Source: Saururus chinensis
Taxonomy: Eukaryota > Streptophyta > Magnoliopsida > Piperales > Saururaceae
NCBI GenBank assembly: GCA_035235625.1
Contig: CP141140.1
Coordinates: 15,830,685-15,894,684, forward strand
Direction: 5' to 3'
Length of the DNA: 64,000 nucleotides
This document shows, one piece after another, positions 38,573 through 50,649 of the stretch. Position 1 is the stretch's first letter; every line of letters starts with the position of its first letter. The notes under the pieces are model-generated. The model did not search any database, was not told where the DNA came from, and saw nothing but the letters and a program-made list of their open reading frames with translations. Both the position numbers and the translations under genes were made by a program.

Positions 38573-40288
38573 ATTAATAAATAAAATATTTATAATATTT
38601 TTTATATTTTATATTAATAATTTTATTTAATTTTTTATAATAAATTAATATTGGACCGTTGAAGTATATGCTAAAACTATGTACTTAAACTTCACATACT
38701 TTTTGTTTACCAAAAAAATATCCTCCTTCTCATATTAATAAGTTTGTTTAATTTTTTTAAAATTAATTATTTTTGAAAAAGTAAATAAAACTATTAATTT
38801 AAGATAAAAAAATATTAAATTAATAAATAATAAAATGGTATTAAAAAAATCTAGAAATTAAGAAAAAAATCTCAGATATTACCAAACCTTCAGTTAATTT
38901 TGCACATGATGCATGCACAAACTGTGCCCTTCCTTGGCCAAAAGAAAGGTTGCAGGGCTTTTGGGGGTATCCATGGATCCTCAACATGTCACTGAAGAAT
39001 ATACATACACTGCAATATGGATGAACGGGAAAATAATACAAGATGGTTAATGCGACAAGCTTCATTGCTTCGATAATCCGATACGGATCCTCCAACACGA
39101 GCACGAGAAACCTTTCTACTGGGCCCAAGTTTGGTTGGGCTGATCCGAAAATTTTACTGGATTCGGCATTGGTTGATCTTCAGTTAACAAATCAGGATAG
39201 TGGGCTATAATCTTCTTTCTTTTTTACATAATCTTTATTTTGACAACGTCGAAGTAGTAGAGTTACCCCCAAAAAAAGCTGAAGTAGCAAAATTACAGCA
39301 ACACATTTCATACAATCGCACCAACCTAGACCACTAATCATGATTCCTCTTCTCAACTATTTAAACGTAATACTAGGAGAGCACCAATTTCCAAACTGTG
39401 TAAGAAAAGGAAAATGTTTTTCTGACCACATTTTGTCACTAGAGAACATGTAGAAGGGTGAACCTGGAACTAGTTGCATCAGATTCCCAAGTCTCGTTAA
39501 CGTGGTAGTTTCTCATTATTGGTCATGAAGACTTGCTAAGGAACATTGGTCAGGCTAGACGAGTTCGTAAGAAAAACCCCATGGCTAGTCAGTTACATCA
39601 TCTGTCAAACTCAATATGTAAGTTAGACATATAATATCACAATTTTGTGCTCATGGCTAATGCATAAAATTTTGAACATTCTTATATAAAAAATAAAAAT
39701 AAGAATTGAACATGCTTCATTCGAGTATGGACGTTGGAACTCGACACATGAACTTCACCAGTGTAAATTAACCAACACCATTTGAGGCCAAGTTCTTTTG
39801 TTCTTTCTGGCCAAAGTCGAGTCGTATGCAGAAAACGTGCCCTTAGCGAAGAAATAATTATAGCAATGACAGAATTAAAAAAAAGTTCTGCTATAGAGGA
39901 AAATTTCTTTCCTCTTCAATGAAGGGAAAAGATTGGCCATAAGTCTTAATGATAAAGAAATTTTTTACTTCCAGGGTATTCTGTGTGAATAACTTTTACT
40001 TTACACTGAGTTGTCTACTCTACACGCACTAGCATGTTAGTGGAAATAGAAGAAACCCACCAATGCTAATGCGCACTAGCACGTGCATCCTTGATTAAAA
40101 TGGGAACAAATTTCAGGTGTTATTAAGGGAGAACCCAATAATTTCTCCTTTACAAGAAAAAGTCATGTTGAAAGTCATCACTCACCAGTAGTCATCAAAT
40201 TGAATGATTTATGCCATGTTTAAACTTCAAAGTCTTTGTAGTCATCAAATTGAATGATTAAAAGTGGAGACTTGTAAAAAAAACTTAC
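38573..40288. other. Intergenic DNA, no gene seen
   Basis: No coding feature is supported. A 22-nt direct repeat (GTAGTCATCAAATTGAATGA and two further bases) occurs at 40188 and 40238, a small local duplication. The open frame at 38841-39128 on the minus strand has no family signature. Confidence 0.45.
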
Positions 40289-40511
40289 ACGTGGAGGGAA
40301 GAATTTTTCTTGCTTCTCACTGACAATGAGCCCAACGTAAGCGATGCATGGGAGCCATTCATTCACGAAATCAACGGTGCACACAACAGTGCATGTTAGC
40401 ATCTGTATGCACTAATGAGTACACCATTAATCTTAAATATCAACGACTCTCTATGTATATCTTACACTAGGCACATTGTCAGAGCAAAACATGAAAAATT
40501 AATCCCATGTG
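40289..40511. mobile_element. MITE family member A
   Basis: The left arm (CACGTGG..., TTCTTGCTTCTCACTGACAA) and right arm (CACATTGTCAGAGCAAAAC, CCATGTG) are imperfect inverted repeats of about 45 bp. The interior carries a GCATGGGAGCCATT word and CTTAAATATCAACG. Related copies are at 49980-50215 and 50427-50621. Confidence 0.6.
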
Positions 40512-40829
40512 GAGAAGTGGATATTTGGTTTGGAAAATAATTGCCTAACACGTAATTTGACGAGAAAAACCTTATACTCGGTTTTGATTGGATAAGAATA
40601 GTGATTTCTATTATGATGCATCTTTTTCTCAGTCCAATCAAAACTATGGGCCTATTTGGGTGCCACTTTAGTTTTTAAAGAAAAATTAAGGTCATTTTAT
40701 TGTGAAAATGTCAAATCAACTTAAAAGGGCTTTTGAAACTTAGCCCTCATCAGGAGGAGGGAGGGTTATGGTGGAAAGGTTCTTTAAGCCATTTTTTCCC
40801 CATTCAAACAGGCCATAAGTATAAATTTT

Positions 40830-41348
40830 TGTTGGACAAATTGAGTATAAGGCTATTAGTGTTGTGATTATAAGGACAGTTAGAATGCTCTAGCATATAA
40901 TCTACGTAGCGATTATGCATTTTTGTGGGGAGCAACTACATACAGAAATCAAACAAGAGAAGAACATACAAGATTTATGTGGTTCGGCAATTGATGTCTA
41001 CGTCCATGGGATCACACTAATTCACTATTATATATATGATGACAAGGAGAATTACAAAGCTCAAACCCTCACAAGCACATGACTTCTAAGCACCATAGCC
41101 ACATGCCTCTCTCAACCCTCAATTCCTCTCCCTTGTGAACCCCCTATTTGAGTGAGTATTAGCTCTCTTAGGGTTAGGATAGACTTGCATTAGGATAAGC
41201 ATGACCTAATTTAAGTCTATTTGAGAGATTCAAGTCTATCTTAATATTACAAGTGAGATACATGTATATCTAGATTAAGACTCCACAATGCTTATGAGTA
41301 GAGGCCCATGCCCAAGTGGGCCCACAAATAAAATCTTCACATCCAACA
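40830..41348 (-). repeat. 3' LTR of the copia element, 519 bp
   Basis: On the minus strand it starts TGTTGGATGTGAAG, right after a purine-rich tract (AAGTGGGATA) that fits a polypurine tract. It appears to end GTCCAACA at 40830, giving TGTTGGA/TCCAACA ends. A TATATATAATAG word and GATCCCATGGACGTAGACAT lie inside, as in Tork-like copia LTRs. The missing 5' LTR prevents a check by comparison. Confidence 0.65.
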
Positions 41349-41880
41349 ATATCCCACTTGAAGACTATCAAGCACTTCATCTCTGACCTATAATTCACCC
41401 ATTGAAGTCAACAGCCTGAAAGTGTAGTTTATAGTGAAATAGTGTGATCGCCATTAGTCCTCTAGTGTAGATGACCAATGAAAGTTGAGGAAATAGTCAA
41501 CTTCTCCACTGTCACCACTTGGGTGAATATGTTTGCTAGGTTGTCATTGGTCTAGATCATTTTTAGGAACACCTTCTTCTCCTCGACTAGCTCTATAATG
41601 AAATGATATTTGATGTCGATAAGCTTTGTCTTGGCATGGAATGCATTGTTTTTAGTCGTAGCAATAGCATTGTTGTTGTCACAATGTAACACACATTTTT
41701 CTTGTGCCATTCTAAGTTCTTTTAGAAAATCTTTCAGCCACAACATATGTTTTCTATCCTGTCACTGCAACATACTCATCCTTTAAAGAAGAAGTGGTCA
41801 TCAACTTTTATAATTGTGATTGCTAGGCCACTACCCAAGGCAAAGATAAACCTTAGTACTTTGCATGTTGTCTACGTTAC

Positions 41881-43052
41881 TGATAAGTATAATTTATGCA
41901 TTATTTTACCCTTAATTATTTTATTTTCTAGTCTCATTTAAGTGTTAATATATGTTAAATTATTAAATATTAAATTTAATTAGGTTAGAAAAAGCTTCCA
42001 TGGTGTTTTGAATTAAATTGGCTTATTTTGCAGATTCTTCATTGGCGATCGAACGGGGTCACTTACCGATCGATCGGTTACACGTGATTTTTAAGAAAAT
42101 TCAGTTCAAGCGTTCGAACGGGCATGCAGGGCGATCGATCGGCATAACGCGCAGATTCCTTATTTCACCCAATTTTGAGTCCTTCTTATATCCAACTCTT
42201 TTCTTACGGATCTAATTCCTATATAAAGACTTATTTGGCACGAAATTAAGGGAGAACAAGTAGATTTTCTGAAGAGAAGAAGGAAGAAGAAGATGGAGAA
42301 GAAGCCAAAGCTTTCAAGGGAGATTGAAGTGTTTTCTTCTACCATGGAAGGCTAAACTATTCTTTTACTTAGGAGTTGATGAACCTATAGATAAGTTTCA
42401 GTTTCTTTTCTTTTTAATTTAGATCTCAGTTGTGAATTATGACAATTGTATGATAAGGATTTCCTTTTTAATGGAAGAGTTTTTAATGTTCATTCAAATC
42501 TATGTTGATTTATTGTCTTGTAGATGATAGATTGATGTGGTTTTGATATTTGCATCAATTCTAATTTCTGTGATTTAGATGAGATGGTCATACAATAGTT
42601 TTAATGTTCAGATAATTAAGGACTTGGATGAGTTATACTAAGATTAGACGGGTCATGCCTATAGCTATTTAGTGTAGATGATTCGTGCTATTGTCGAAGA
42701 TAGTTCATGCCATGGAAATTAATTAATGATTCTTTCTAAAGTAATTCTAGCTTGTAGCTGAGAATACTTGTTCATATTCACACTAGATTTAGATTAAAAG
42801 TTAAGGAATTGTTACGGTTCTATAATGGATTCGATTTCCTAAGTAAAATCTATCACATTAATCTCTTGTTTTTAAACTAGTTGTTTTCTTTTCCTTTATT
42901 TAATTAAAGTTTAAGTTGTTTTAGTTTTAAACCAGCAAATTCTTCTTTATATTTAGTATAATTTATCCGTCCCTGAGGTTCGACAACCCTTAAATACTCA
43001 TCCTAGTACAATTACCTTGTACACTTGCAAAGGGTTTAATTATTAACGATCA
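41881..43052 (+). mobile_element. 1172-bp solo LTR (Tat/Athila-like gypsy) with GTTAC duplication
   Basis: It begins TGATAAGTATAATTTATGCA and ends TTATTAACGATCA, flanked by GTTAC at 41876-41880 and 43053-43057. A CTATATAAAG box at 42220 and a purine-rich leader (GAAGAGAAGAAGG) set plus orientation. The late words CCCTGAGGTTCGACAACCC and TTGTACACTTGCAA recall LTRs of the Tat/Ogre/Athila gypsy branch; this assignment is from memory of the style. There is no internal region, so it is a solo LTR. Confidence 0.9.
42220..42228 (+). promoter_or_regulatory. TATA box of the solo LTR
   Basis: TATATAAAG lies 339 bp into the LTR and is followed by a purine-rich leader. Confidence 0.5.
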
Positions 43053-43229
43053 GTTACCACCATAATCTGAATCCACAAAACCAATCAATCTTATGTGAGA
43101 CTGTCCACCAAAACATAAAGTCATAACCGAAGCACCTCTCAAGTATATGAATATCCACTTCACTGTCTCCCAATGAATCTGCCCTGGATCAGCAATGAAC
43201 CTTGCCACCTAGCTAACTATAAAGGAAAT

Positions 43230-44080
43230 ATTTGGCCCGGTATAAGGGGTGATATACAAAAAAGACCCAACTGCTAAAGCATATGGAATTATGTTCATGT
43301 GAGCCTTCTCCTTAGGAGTTTTAGGGGACTATTCCTGAGAGAGTCTAAAGCGGGACACCAAGGGTGTACCCACTAACTTGGCATCGTGCATGTTGAGCTT
43401 CATCAACACATTTTTAACATAATCTATCTGAGACAAATTCAACACTCTCTCTTTCCTGTCTCTAGAAATTCTCATGCCAAGAATATGCTTTGATAGTCCT
43501 AGATTCTTCATGACAAATTTATGTGACAACTCTTTCTTGAGATTGTTAAACTCATTTAAGCCAGCTCCTGCAATAAGCATATTGTCAACATAAAGTAACA
43601 ATATAATATATGATGATGTCAACTTCATGTAATAGCAACAATGATCACATTGACATCTATAGAATCCATTGTTATGCATGAAATTATCAAACTTGCGATA
43701 CTACTATCTTGGAGCTTGTTTTAGGCCATACAAGCTCTTAGACAACCTGCACACTACGTTTTCTTTGCTCTTCACAACATAACCTTGGGGTTGGTGTATG
43801 TAGGTTTCTTTTTCAAAATCACCATGTAGAAAAGTTGTCTTTACATCTAGCTGCTCTAGATGAAGATCTTCCACTGTTAGAAGAGACAACACTATCCTGA
43901 TGGTAGCAATTCTGACCATTGGAGCAAAGATATTTGTGTAATCAATGTTATATATTCAAAGCACTTAACTACTAGTCTTGACTTAAACCTCTTGCTGCCA
44001 TCTGATTCATGTTTCAATATGTAGACCCACTTTATATAAGGTCTTCTTACCCTTAGGTAGCTCAACCAGTTCATAGGTTT
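43230..44080 (-). pseudogene. copia reverse transcriptase remnant
   Basis: The minus-strand frames 44074-43892, 43919-43704 and 43679-43329 carry KWVYILKHESDGS, LDVKTTFLHGDF, SLYGLKQAPR and LLLYVDNMLIAG in order. The active-site YVDD has become YVDN, and the domain is spread over several frames, so it cannot be active. Confidence 0.88.
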
Positions 44081-44499
44081 GATTGGACATCAATGAGTCT
44101 ATCTCATCATCCAAGGCACACTCCTATTCTATTGAAGTATATATTTTGCATGCTTCTTCAAAGCTTTCAGGCTCACTACTGTCTATTAGCAGTAAATAGT
44201 CCAGGTTGGGATTAAAACTTTGTTTCTGCTTGGCACATGGAGATGGATCATAAATCTGCTTTGGATTTCTCTATTTGAAATTGCTCCACCCTAGTAGCGT
44301 CCGTAGTAGGGTCGCACCTAGCAGCTTGTGCGAGCTACTGGCATGTGACTTGGTCTCCTGGTTGGCTGGCGAACTAGACTCTTGAGGCCCTGACAACCTA
44401 TGCTCCTGAGCACCATGTGTCTCAGTGTCTCAAACCTTAGTGCCCTCATCATCTAGAAAGAGGGCACCATAAGTGTTTTCAACATCGTTTTACAAATTC

Positions 44500-45420
44500 T
44501 TTTGTCATTTTTTATCCCCCTTTGTTGAACTTGGTGATTCTTGTAGAGGCAGTCTCAAAGAACACCAAATCAATACTTCTAACCACCTTCTTGTGCACTT
44601 CATTCTACAATTTGAACCCAAAAATGTCACCATCATAGGCAAATAAATAGCACTTGTTGGATTTGGAATCCAACTTCCCCATGTCTTCTGTCTTGATATG
44701 CACATAACCTGTACAATCAAACACCTGTAAGTGATCAAATTTAACCTCCATGCTTTGTCGGGCAACCCACCATCTAAGAAAAAAGATGGGGACCTTTGAT
44801 CAAATACACTGCATTATCAATAGCATAGGTCCAAAACATCGGCGACAGGCCACAATGAAGCCTCATGTTGCGAACCCTTTCTAGAATGGTCATGTCCATC
44901 TTCTCAACAATGCCATTCTGCCTAGGTATCTGGGTGTTGTTAGCAACCTGTGAAACTCGTGCTTATCATAATATAACTGGAATTCTCTACCACAATACTC
45001 GTCGCCCATATCTACTTTGAGGCATTTCAACCTGAGTCCTGTCTCATTCTCAACAAGCATTTTCAATTTAACAAACATAGAAAATACATCATATTTATGT
45101 TTGCAAAAGTAAAACCATAACTTGCTAGAAGCATCATCAATAAAGGTAACAAAGTAACACGCACCTCCTAGGGAGGGGACTTGTGCTAGCCCCAAGATGT
45201 CTGTGTGAACTAGAGTAAGGCGCTCATTCTTCCTATTAGGGGCCGATTTGGAAAATATGACATTCTTATGTTTTCCTAGGACACATTCCTCACATAAATC
45301 TTGATCAACACACCCTAGTAATTTCCCCTTACTCTGTAGTACATTCAATCCTGGCTCTCACATGTGGCCTAGGTGTCTATGCCACACCTGTGAGTCAACC
45401 TTACCTGATGAAACTAAGAT
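44500..45420 (-). pseudogene. copia integrase remnant
   Basis: The HRHLGH and CEECVLGK words give the N-terminal zinc-binding module. LVHTDILG, YFVTFIDDASSKLW and KVDMGDEYCGREF give the catalytic core, where the usual DNGGEY is altered to DMGDEY. The stretch below about 44890 continues in shifted frames (YVHI..., KLDSKSNKC-like). Confidence 0.85.
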
Positions 45421-45840
45421 AAAACTTCTAGTACTATTGGCGAGCATGTCTAATGTGCCAACTTTCATCCCCTTGGTGACCATCGTAGCCCTCCAGTCAT
45501 TTTCTAGCTGTTGCTCAAGAACTGTGTGGTGACGCTATTCATGGCCATTCGACCAATAGAGATAATATTTTTAGTCAGATGTGGCACATGTTTGACACCC
45601 TTTAACAAGAATATTGTATCATTTTCATGCTGCAATCTTATATCACTGTTACCAATGATTTCACTTGTCATATCAGTCCGAATAAACCTTCCCAGTTACC
45701 AGACACAATTGTCAAATAATTCAATTCTAAAAGTTACATGAAAAAAAATCACAATCAATAATATAGGAATCACATTTATTTTCACATAACAAAATCATGC
45801 ATTCATCACCATAAGCAATATCAACAACATTTTATTCTTA
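45420..45840 (-). pseudogene. copia protease/linker remnant
   Basis: The word order IRLQHENDTIFLLKGVKHVP then LTKNIISIGRM matches the protease-to-integrase linker of copia polyproteins. The active-site Asp-Ser/Thr-Gly is not legible, and stops interrupt the frame. Confidence 0.6.
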
Positions 45841-45849
45841 TTATTACCT

Positions 45850-46290
45850 CTATCATGTGCCCGATTTTTGTAGTCACATTTAATGACCTGTTTGAGGGCT
45901 ACAGTTCCAACAATTTCCATCTTTCTTCCTCCCCTTGGACTTGGAACGCCCCTTTGAGACTTCCCCTTACCACTGGCCTATCTTTGTCCCTAGTGGCCCC
46001 TAGCATCCAAAGCCAACCCTAATCCGGTGGTGCAAGTTTTGCACCGGGTGTCCTCAACCAACAAAAAGCCACACACATCATTCAATATAGATTAACTAGT
46101 AGAATGAGAACTATGGACAACTACTTTAAATGATTCTCAATAAGCAATAATTTAAATATCCTCATCAAACTTAACATCAAAAGCTTTTAATTGATTTAGC
46201 AAATCATTGAATGAATTTATGGGTTGAAACACTATTATCATCAGCCATATAGGGTTCTGAAAGACGTGTAACAAGTCATAGAACATGAAA
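45850..46290 (-). pseudogene. copia gag remnant
   Basis: The NQLKAFDVKFDEDI block of gag lies around 46150-46210. A CWNC...GH...C zinc knuckle, with a frameshift inside it, lies at about 45870-45915. The N-terminal part of gag is absent. Confidence 0.7.
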
Positions 46291-46957
46291 TCATACATTG
46301 AGGTCGTAAGTTATGACCTCGAGGAGCTTGTCATATGGGCAAGTCCTACTTGAAAAATGTGAGATAACCTACTTATTTCGTAGGGCTCGTTGATACAATT
46401 CAACGGTACCAAGAATGCACGAATCCAAATTCGGAAGAGCAAATTATGATAATTTAAAGTTAGAATATTGTTTTGAATTTAAAATTAATAAAATATTGAA
46501 TAGCTAATGTAAGGTGCAACAATGGTAGGTGTCACACCGACGCCTTTTGGCTATTCCGCAGTGATATGCTACGATATGTTTGCCACAAGGCACAACACAG
46601 TGACGCATGTAATGCTCAGCTTGCCATGATCATGACAAGGAAAGGCTTCATCCACCACAACTAGGAGCTGAAAATCAAGGTAGGCGGTTTTAATCTCTAA
46701 ATACATGCTAGGATTAATTAGTTTTCAAAATATTCTTTTGGGGATATCTCAAAAAATTCAGTCTTGGAAAATACCCTCTATGTTATATGGGTTTTCTTGT
46801 ATTTTGGGTATTCAAACTCTCAGAGTATTTCCTTGGTCTATGAACCAATTTTTTTTAAAATGTTTATTTTAGATACCACCACACTTGGCTCTTACGCACA
46901 TAGAAATTAGGATCTCATGGGAAAATATTATTCCTTCTGCCTCCATTTTCCCATAAT
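46291..46957 (+). other. LTR fragment related to the outer LTR at 14730
   Basis: Shared words in order with 14900-15040 include CTTGAAAAA(T/A)GTG(A/G)GATAA, GGCTCGT and TTCAACGGTACCAAGAA. It is a broken LTR piece next to the copia truncation point. Its continuation may be interrupted by the LTR at 46958. Confidence 0.5.
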
Positions 46958-49098
46958 TGTCATGACCCATATTTTTTAATATATAGAGAAAATTGAAACT
47001 ATAACCAGAGCTTGTCCAAGTCGCGACCTAGAGACATTTTACTATAAATATAACATAATATAGTTTATTTCCTAGGAAATGCATTGTCTATGTACAATCA
47101 CATAAGTAAAAATATAAACAAGTCTTCTCAAGCCCACAAACGTAAAACAAAGTACTTAGGACCTACTAGTGCAGTCATAAATCCTTAGTCACCTCTTAAA
47201 GCTCCCAAAAAAAGTGTCTTCTCAAGAGTCCTTTCTACCCGCAATATATTCCTTACCGGACCTTGCAAGTTCTGGGGGGTATTAAGTATTTAAAAATACT
47301 CGGTAGGAGTATTTATTTTATTAGACATAAATATAACATATAACAATTTTCAAATCACGCAAACAAGTACATAGATAACACTTTTGAAAACTAAGGTGTG
47401 CCTCTCACCCAGAACATCCCCTAGAGCTTCTTCCTACGTATCAAAGACAGTACTATGGTTTGTAAGCTCTCAAGGCCTACTACTAGTGTTCCAAACACTA
47501 ATAGTAAGACATTGCTACCGGTACAAGTAGTCTCCTCTTACTTTTCTACGGATAATCACAAAAACACTTTGTACTTGTAGAGAAAAAAACACTCGTGCTC
47601 ATAGGGTGCCGGGATCAAGAGAGTAGAGAGTCTTCTTATGATACTTTCTACCATAGTGCGCGTAGAATTCTTAAGGGGTCTTGGCCTTTGTTAGGGGCTC
47701 ACTACACTAATGTGTGTACCATGTATCTCATTCCAAACCAAATTATAACTATGAACACCCTATTCATGGAGCTCTATCGGTACGTCTAAAGATCCAGACA
47801 ATCAAATAACTATTTAATTCCCCGACTCAAAATGAGAGTTTTCTTTTTCTAAACATCCTACCTTGAGGTCCAACCTTTCAAAAATCCAGCCTCACCTCTA
47901 TAAGTCATGGCCATGTTACTGATGATGATTATAAAGGTAGGGTTGGTCACTCGTTCCAACGAGACAGTTACCCCTTCTCTATCTCATCCCAGTAACTCAA
48001 TCGACATGATTGTACACATTTTTCAAATCCTTTTGACAGAGCAACAATTCTATAAAATCATCTTTCAATCCTATTATACTAATGTATAATTAAAATAATG
48101 GTGAAACTAGATTTTCTCTAAAATACATATAGAAGATAGCATAATTCATAATTTACTTCAAGAGATAAATATTTAATAAAACAAATATATGAGGCAATAT
48201 TAAAACATACATGGAAAATACTCATTACTTAACTAGAATTGTACATATGCACTTCATAAGACAACCTATGCAAATATTTATGTCTTAAAAAAGAATACAA
48301 ACACCAACCTAATCTTCTTCAAAAATTTGAAGGCGAGAAACATTACACTTCTTACTTGGATGATGGAATTTTCCTTTCTAGAGTTGTTAAATCATTAAAA
48401 CAAGCCTCCCATTGAGTAGAGCATATATGATTTAGGTGGAAATGCCTCTTGAACGACTCGAATTGGACTTAAAATGACTTAGAAATTAAAAAATAAAGTT
48501 TGAGAAGTGTGGGAGTGGAAAACCGGAAAAGAAAATGGCCTCCGCACTATTTATAAGTGCGGAGGTGGTTCCGCGTGCCATGCCTACATGCCCTGTTGGA
48601 TCCCCCAGCGCATGGGCTTACTGTCATGCATCGTGCGGGGCCTCCAGCGAGTAGCACGAGCCCAAACTACGGGCTCCATGCATCACCAAGCTGGGCGCAT
48701 GCCTGACACGAGGAGGATCGTGCATCGTGCGTTGTGAGACTTAGTCGGCTGATGCTGAAATTCCTTTTTTTTCTCTTGTCTTTATTTGAAAACCGAAATA
48801 CTAAAATTCAAACAGGTGTATCTCGCTAGCCCGAAGTCGAAATTACACGTTTTTAGCACCGTTGAGCTCGTATCAACGAGCCGTATGAAACTAGACCCCA
48901 CATGGGTAGGTTATCCTCCACTTTTCAAGCAGGTCTTCCCCATTTGACATGCTTCCCTAGGGCATAACATACGACCCCAATGTCTGATTTAGGCGTTCTT
49001 AAGCTTGTTATGCTCGTCTCATAGAGCTATGCTCAACACACTTAACTTTTACTATAAAAAAAATTCTAAAAAGTTCTTCAAAAATTGTGGATGTTACA
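46958..49098 (-). mobile_element. 2.14-kb solo LTR
   Basis: On the minus strand it runs TGTAACATCC ... GGGTCATGACA. The flanks ATAAT (46953-46957) and ATAAG (49099-49103) fit a 5-bp duplication with one change. A TATAAATA box on the minus strand at 48548-48555 sets orientation. No coding sequence is present. The ends resemble those of the other TGTAA-type LTRs in this window, but the interior differs. Confidence 0.7.
48539..48565 (-). promoter_or_regulatory. LTR TATA box in the loop of a perfect 9-bp hairpin
   Basis: CCTCCGCAC (48539-48547) and GTGCGGAGG (48557-48565) are perfect complements. The 9-nt loop contains TATAAATA on the minus strand. Confidence 0.6.
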
Positions 49099-49979
49099 AT
49101 AAGCATGGTGCGAGTCATCGGAATCACGACATTATGTGAATGGATCATTTTCCAAATTATGTATTAGTCAACTTTTGTATATTTTCCAATATTTGTAAAA
49201 TTTAATTTTTTGTGAAGCTTGTTTATATAACTTAATTCTAACCTACTAAGTATAAATATATTTAACCATCCTAGATTTTTCAGGTGTAGCTGTAAAGTGG
49301 GAAGAAAATGAAGATGTGTTTCTGTAGTTTGAAATATTTAGCTTTTGTTAAATTTTTATATATTTCTGGTGACTGATGTACAAAGGCATTGCATGTCATC
49401 TTTTAAAATTTTGTATAATATTCATTTGAGTTACTCTACTATACACAGTGATCCTTGACACCTTGTTTATAAATCCGCATATTTTTCAATTTTCAATGGG
49501 GTAATCTAGTAGTGATGTTTTTGTTTTTTCTAGTGTACTCCCATTATCTCATATTAATTGTCCACGTTGAAAAACATGTGATATTTAAGGAATCTAATTT
49601 ATTAAATTTTTTTACTCTATCCATTAATTTTTTTTACTCTATTAATTATTTATTATAAAAAGGATAATATATAAAATAGTATAATTAATATAAAATATTT
49701 TTTTTATTTTCAAATCTTTTGATGAGGAAACTTGGGATTTTGGGCTTTGGAGCAATTACTCGACGACAGTGAAACTTGATTTTAAGCTTTGGAGTTTGGA
49801 ATATGGCAAAGGCCTTGGGGTTCAACACTCTCCACCTTAGCTTAATTTAGCCTCACCGTTGCTGCAAGTAAAAACCAAAAAAAGAATTTCGGTCTATGAC
49901 ATCACAACCTTTTTTTACTACTATTTTATATTAGAAAAGGCCACGATTTCAAAGCCTTTCTAGCTATGCTTTTGCATCC
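49099..49979. other. Intergenic DNA, no gene seen
   Basis: It is AT-rich. Near 49540-49600 is one end of a CTCC-type MITE (TACTCCCATTATCTCATATT) with no second end recognised. Confidence 0.4.
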
Positions 49980-50215
49980 GGAGAAGGATGGAAGAGTTTT
50001 TCTTGCTCTTCACTGATAATGAGCCCAATATAATGCATGGAAGCCATTGATATTTTACTTTGACACATATATTAGCACACGTAGTCTCAATATCACTTAC
50101 GCTAACGTGTATTAGTATATGTGCCATCAATCTAAAATATCAACGGTTCTCATTCGTAGCTTACGCCGGGCTTATTGTAAGTGGGGAACATGAAAATTAC
50201 TTCTAAGAAGGAGTG
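49980..50215. mobile_element. MITE family member B
   Basis: It shares with member A (40289-40511) the words TTTTTCTTGCT, GATAATGAGCCCAA, GCATGGAAGCCATTGATATT and CTAAAATATCAACGG in the same order. The right arm is weaker than in A. Confidence 0.55.
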
Positions 50216-50426
50216 GGCAGTGCAGTGATAGCAGCAAGCAGAGTGGTAGAGGCTAGGGTTGTTATTTTTTTAAAAAACAAGGGTGGGTTTCATAAGGATG
50301 ATGGGAGGGGTATTTTTTACATACAAAGCAGATGGGATTTAATGAGGCCCTAACAAAGCTTTCATGAAAAAAAAATATTAAAAAATATTTACTTGTACTC
50401 TCTCAATTTTTTATGAAAATCATTTG

Positions 50427-50621
50427 TTGAGGGAAGTGTTTTTTATGTTATACTCTGACAATGAGCCCATACTAAAGAGTGCATGGAAGCCCTTGATATT
50501 TGATATTGATGGCACATACGTTGGCACCAGTATCACTGGCGCTAATATGCATGACATATATGTCCTCAATCTCATAGATGAATGACTCTCATGTGTTCCT
50601 TACGTGGGGCTGGTTAGAGGG
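50427..50621. mobile_element. MITE family member C
   Basis: CTCTGACAATGAGCCCATAC, GCATGGAAGCCCTTGATATT and CCTTACGTGGGGC match members A and B in order. It lies about 210 bp after member B in the same orientation. Confidence 0.55.
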
Positions 50622-50649
50622 ACACCTTAATGTCGATGATAGCCAACGG

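Larger units (their letters stand above)
41545..43225 (-). pseudogene. copia RNase H remnant, split by a solo LTR
   Basis: The upstream part (about 43225-43058) carries the ...YLRG...GFVDSDYGGN region. The downstream part (41875-41545) carries a GYVFTLGSG-like word, an EYVAVT word, LHCDNNNAI and TKLIDIKYHFIIELV. Between them lies the insertion at 41881-43052; the coding logic resumes across the GTTAC duplication. Stops in the downstream part show it was not maintained. Confidence 0.8.
40830..46290 (-). mobile_element. Decayed, 5'-truncated Ty1-copia retrotransposon
   Basis: Minus-strand remnants appear in the copia order gag, protease, integrase, reverse transcriptase, RNase H, then a 3' LTR. 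The 5' LTR and the start of gag are missing; the element stops at about 46290 against other LTR DNA. Frameshifts and stop codons break every domain. A solo LTR (41881-43052) is inserted in the RNase H part. Copia rather than gypsy is certain because integrase precedes reverse transcriptase. The element is dead. Confidence 0.9.
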
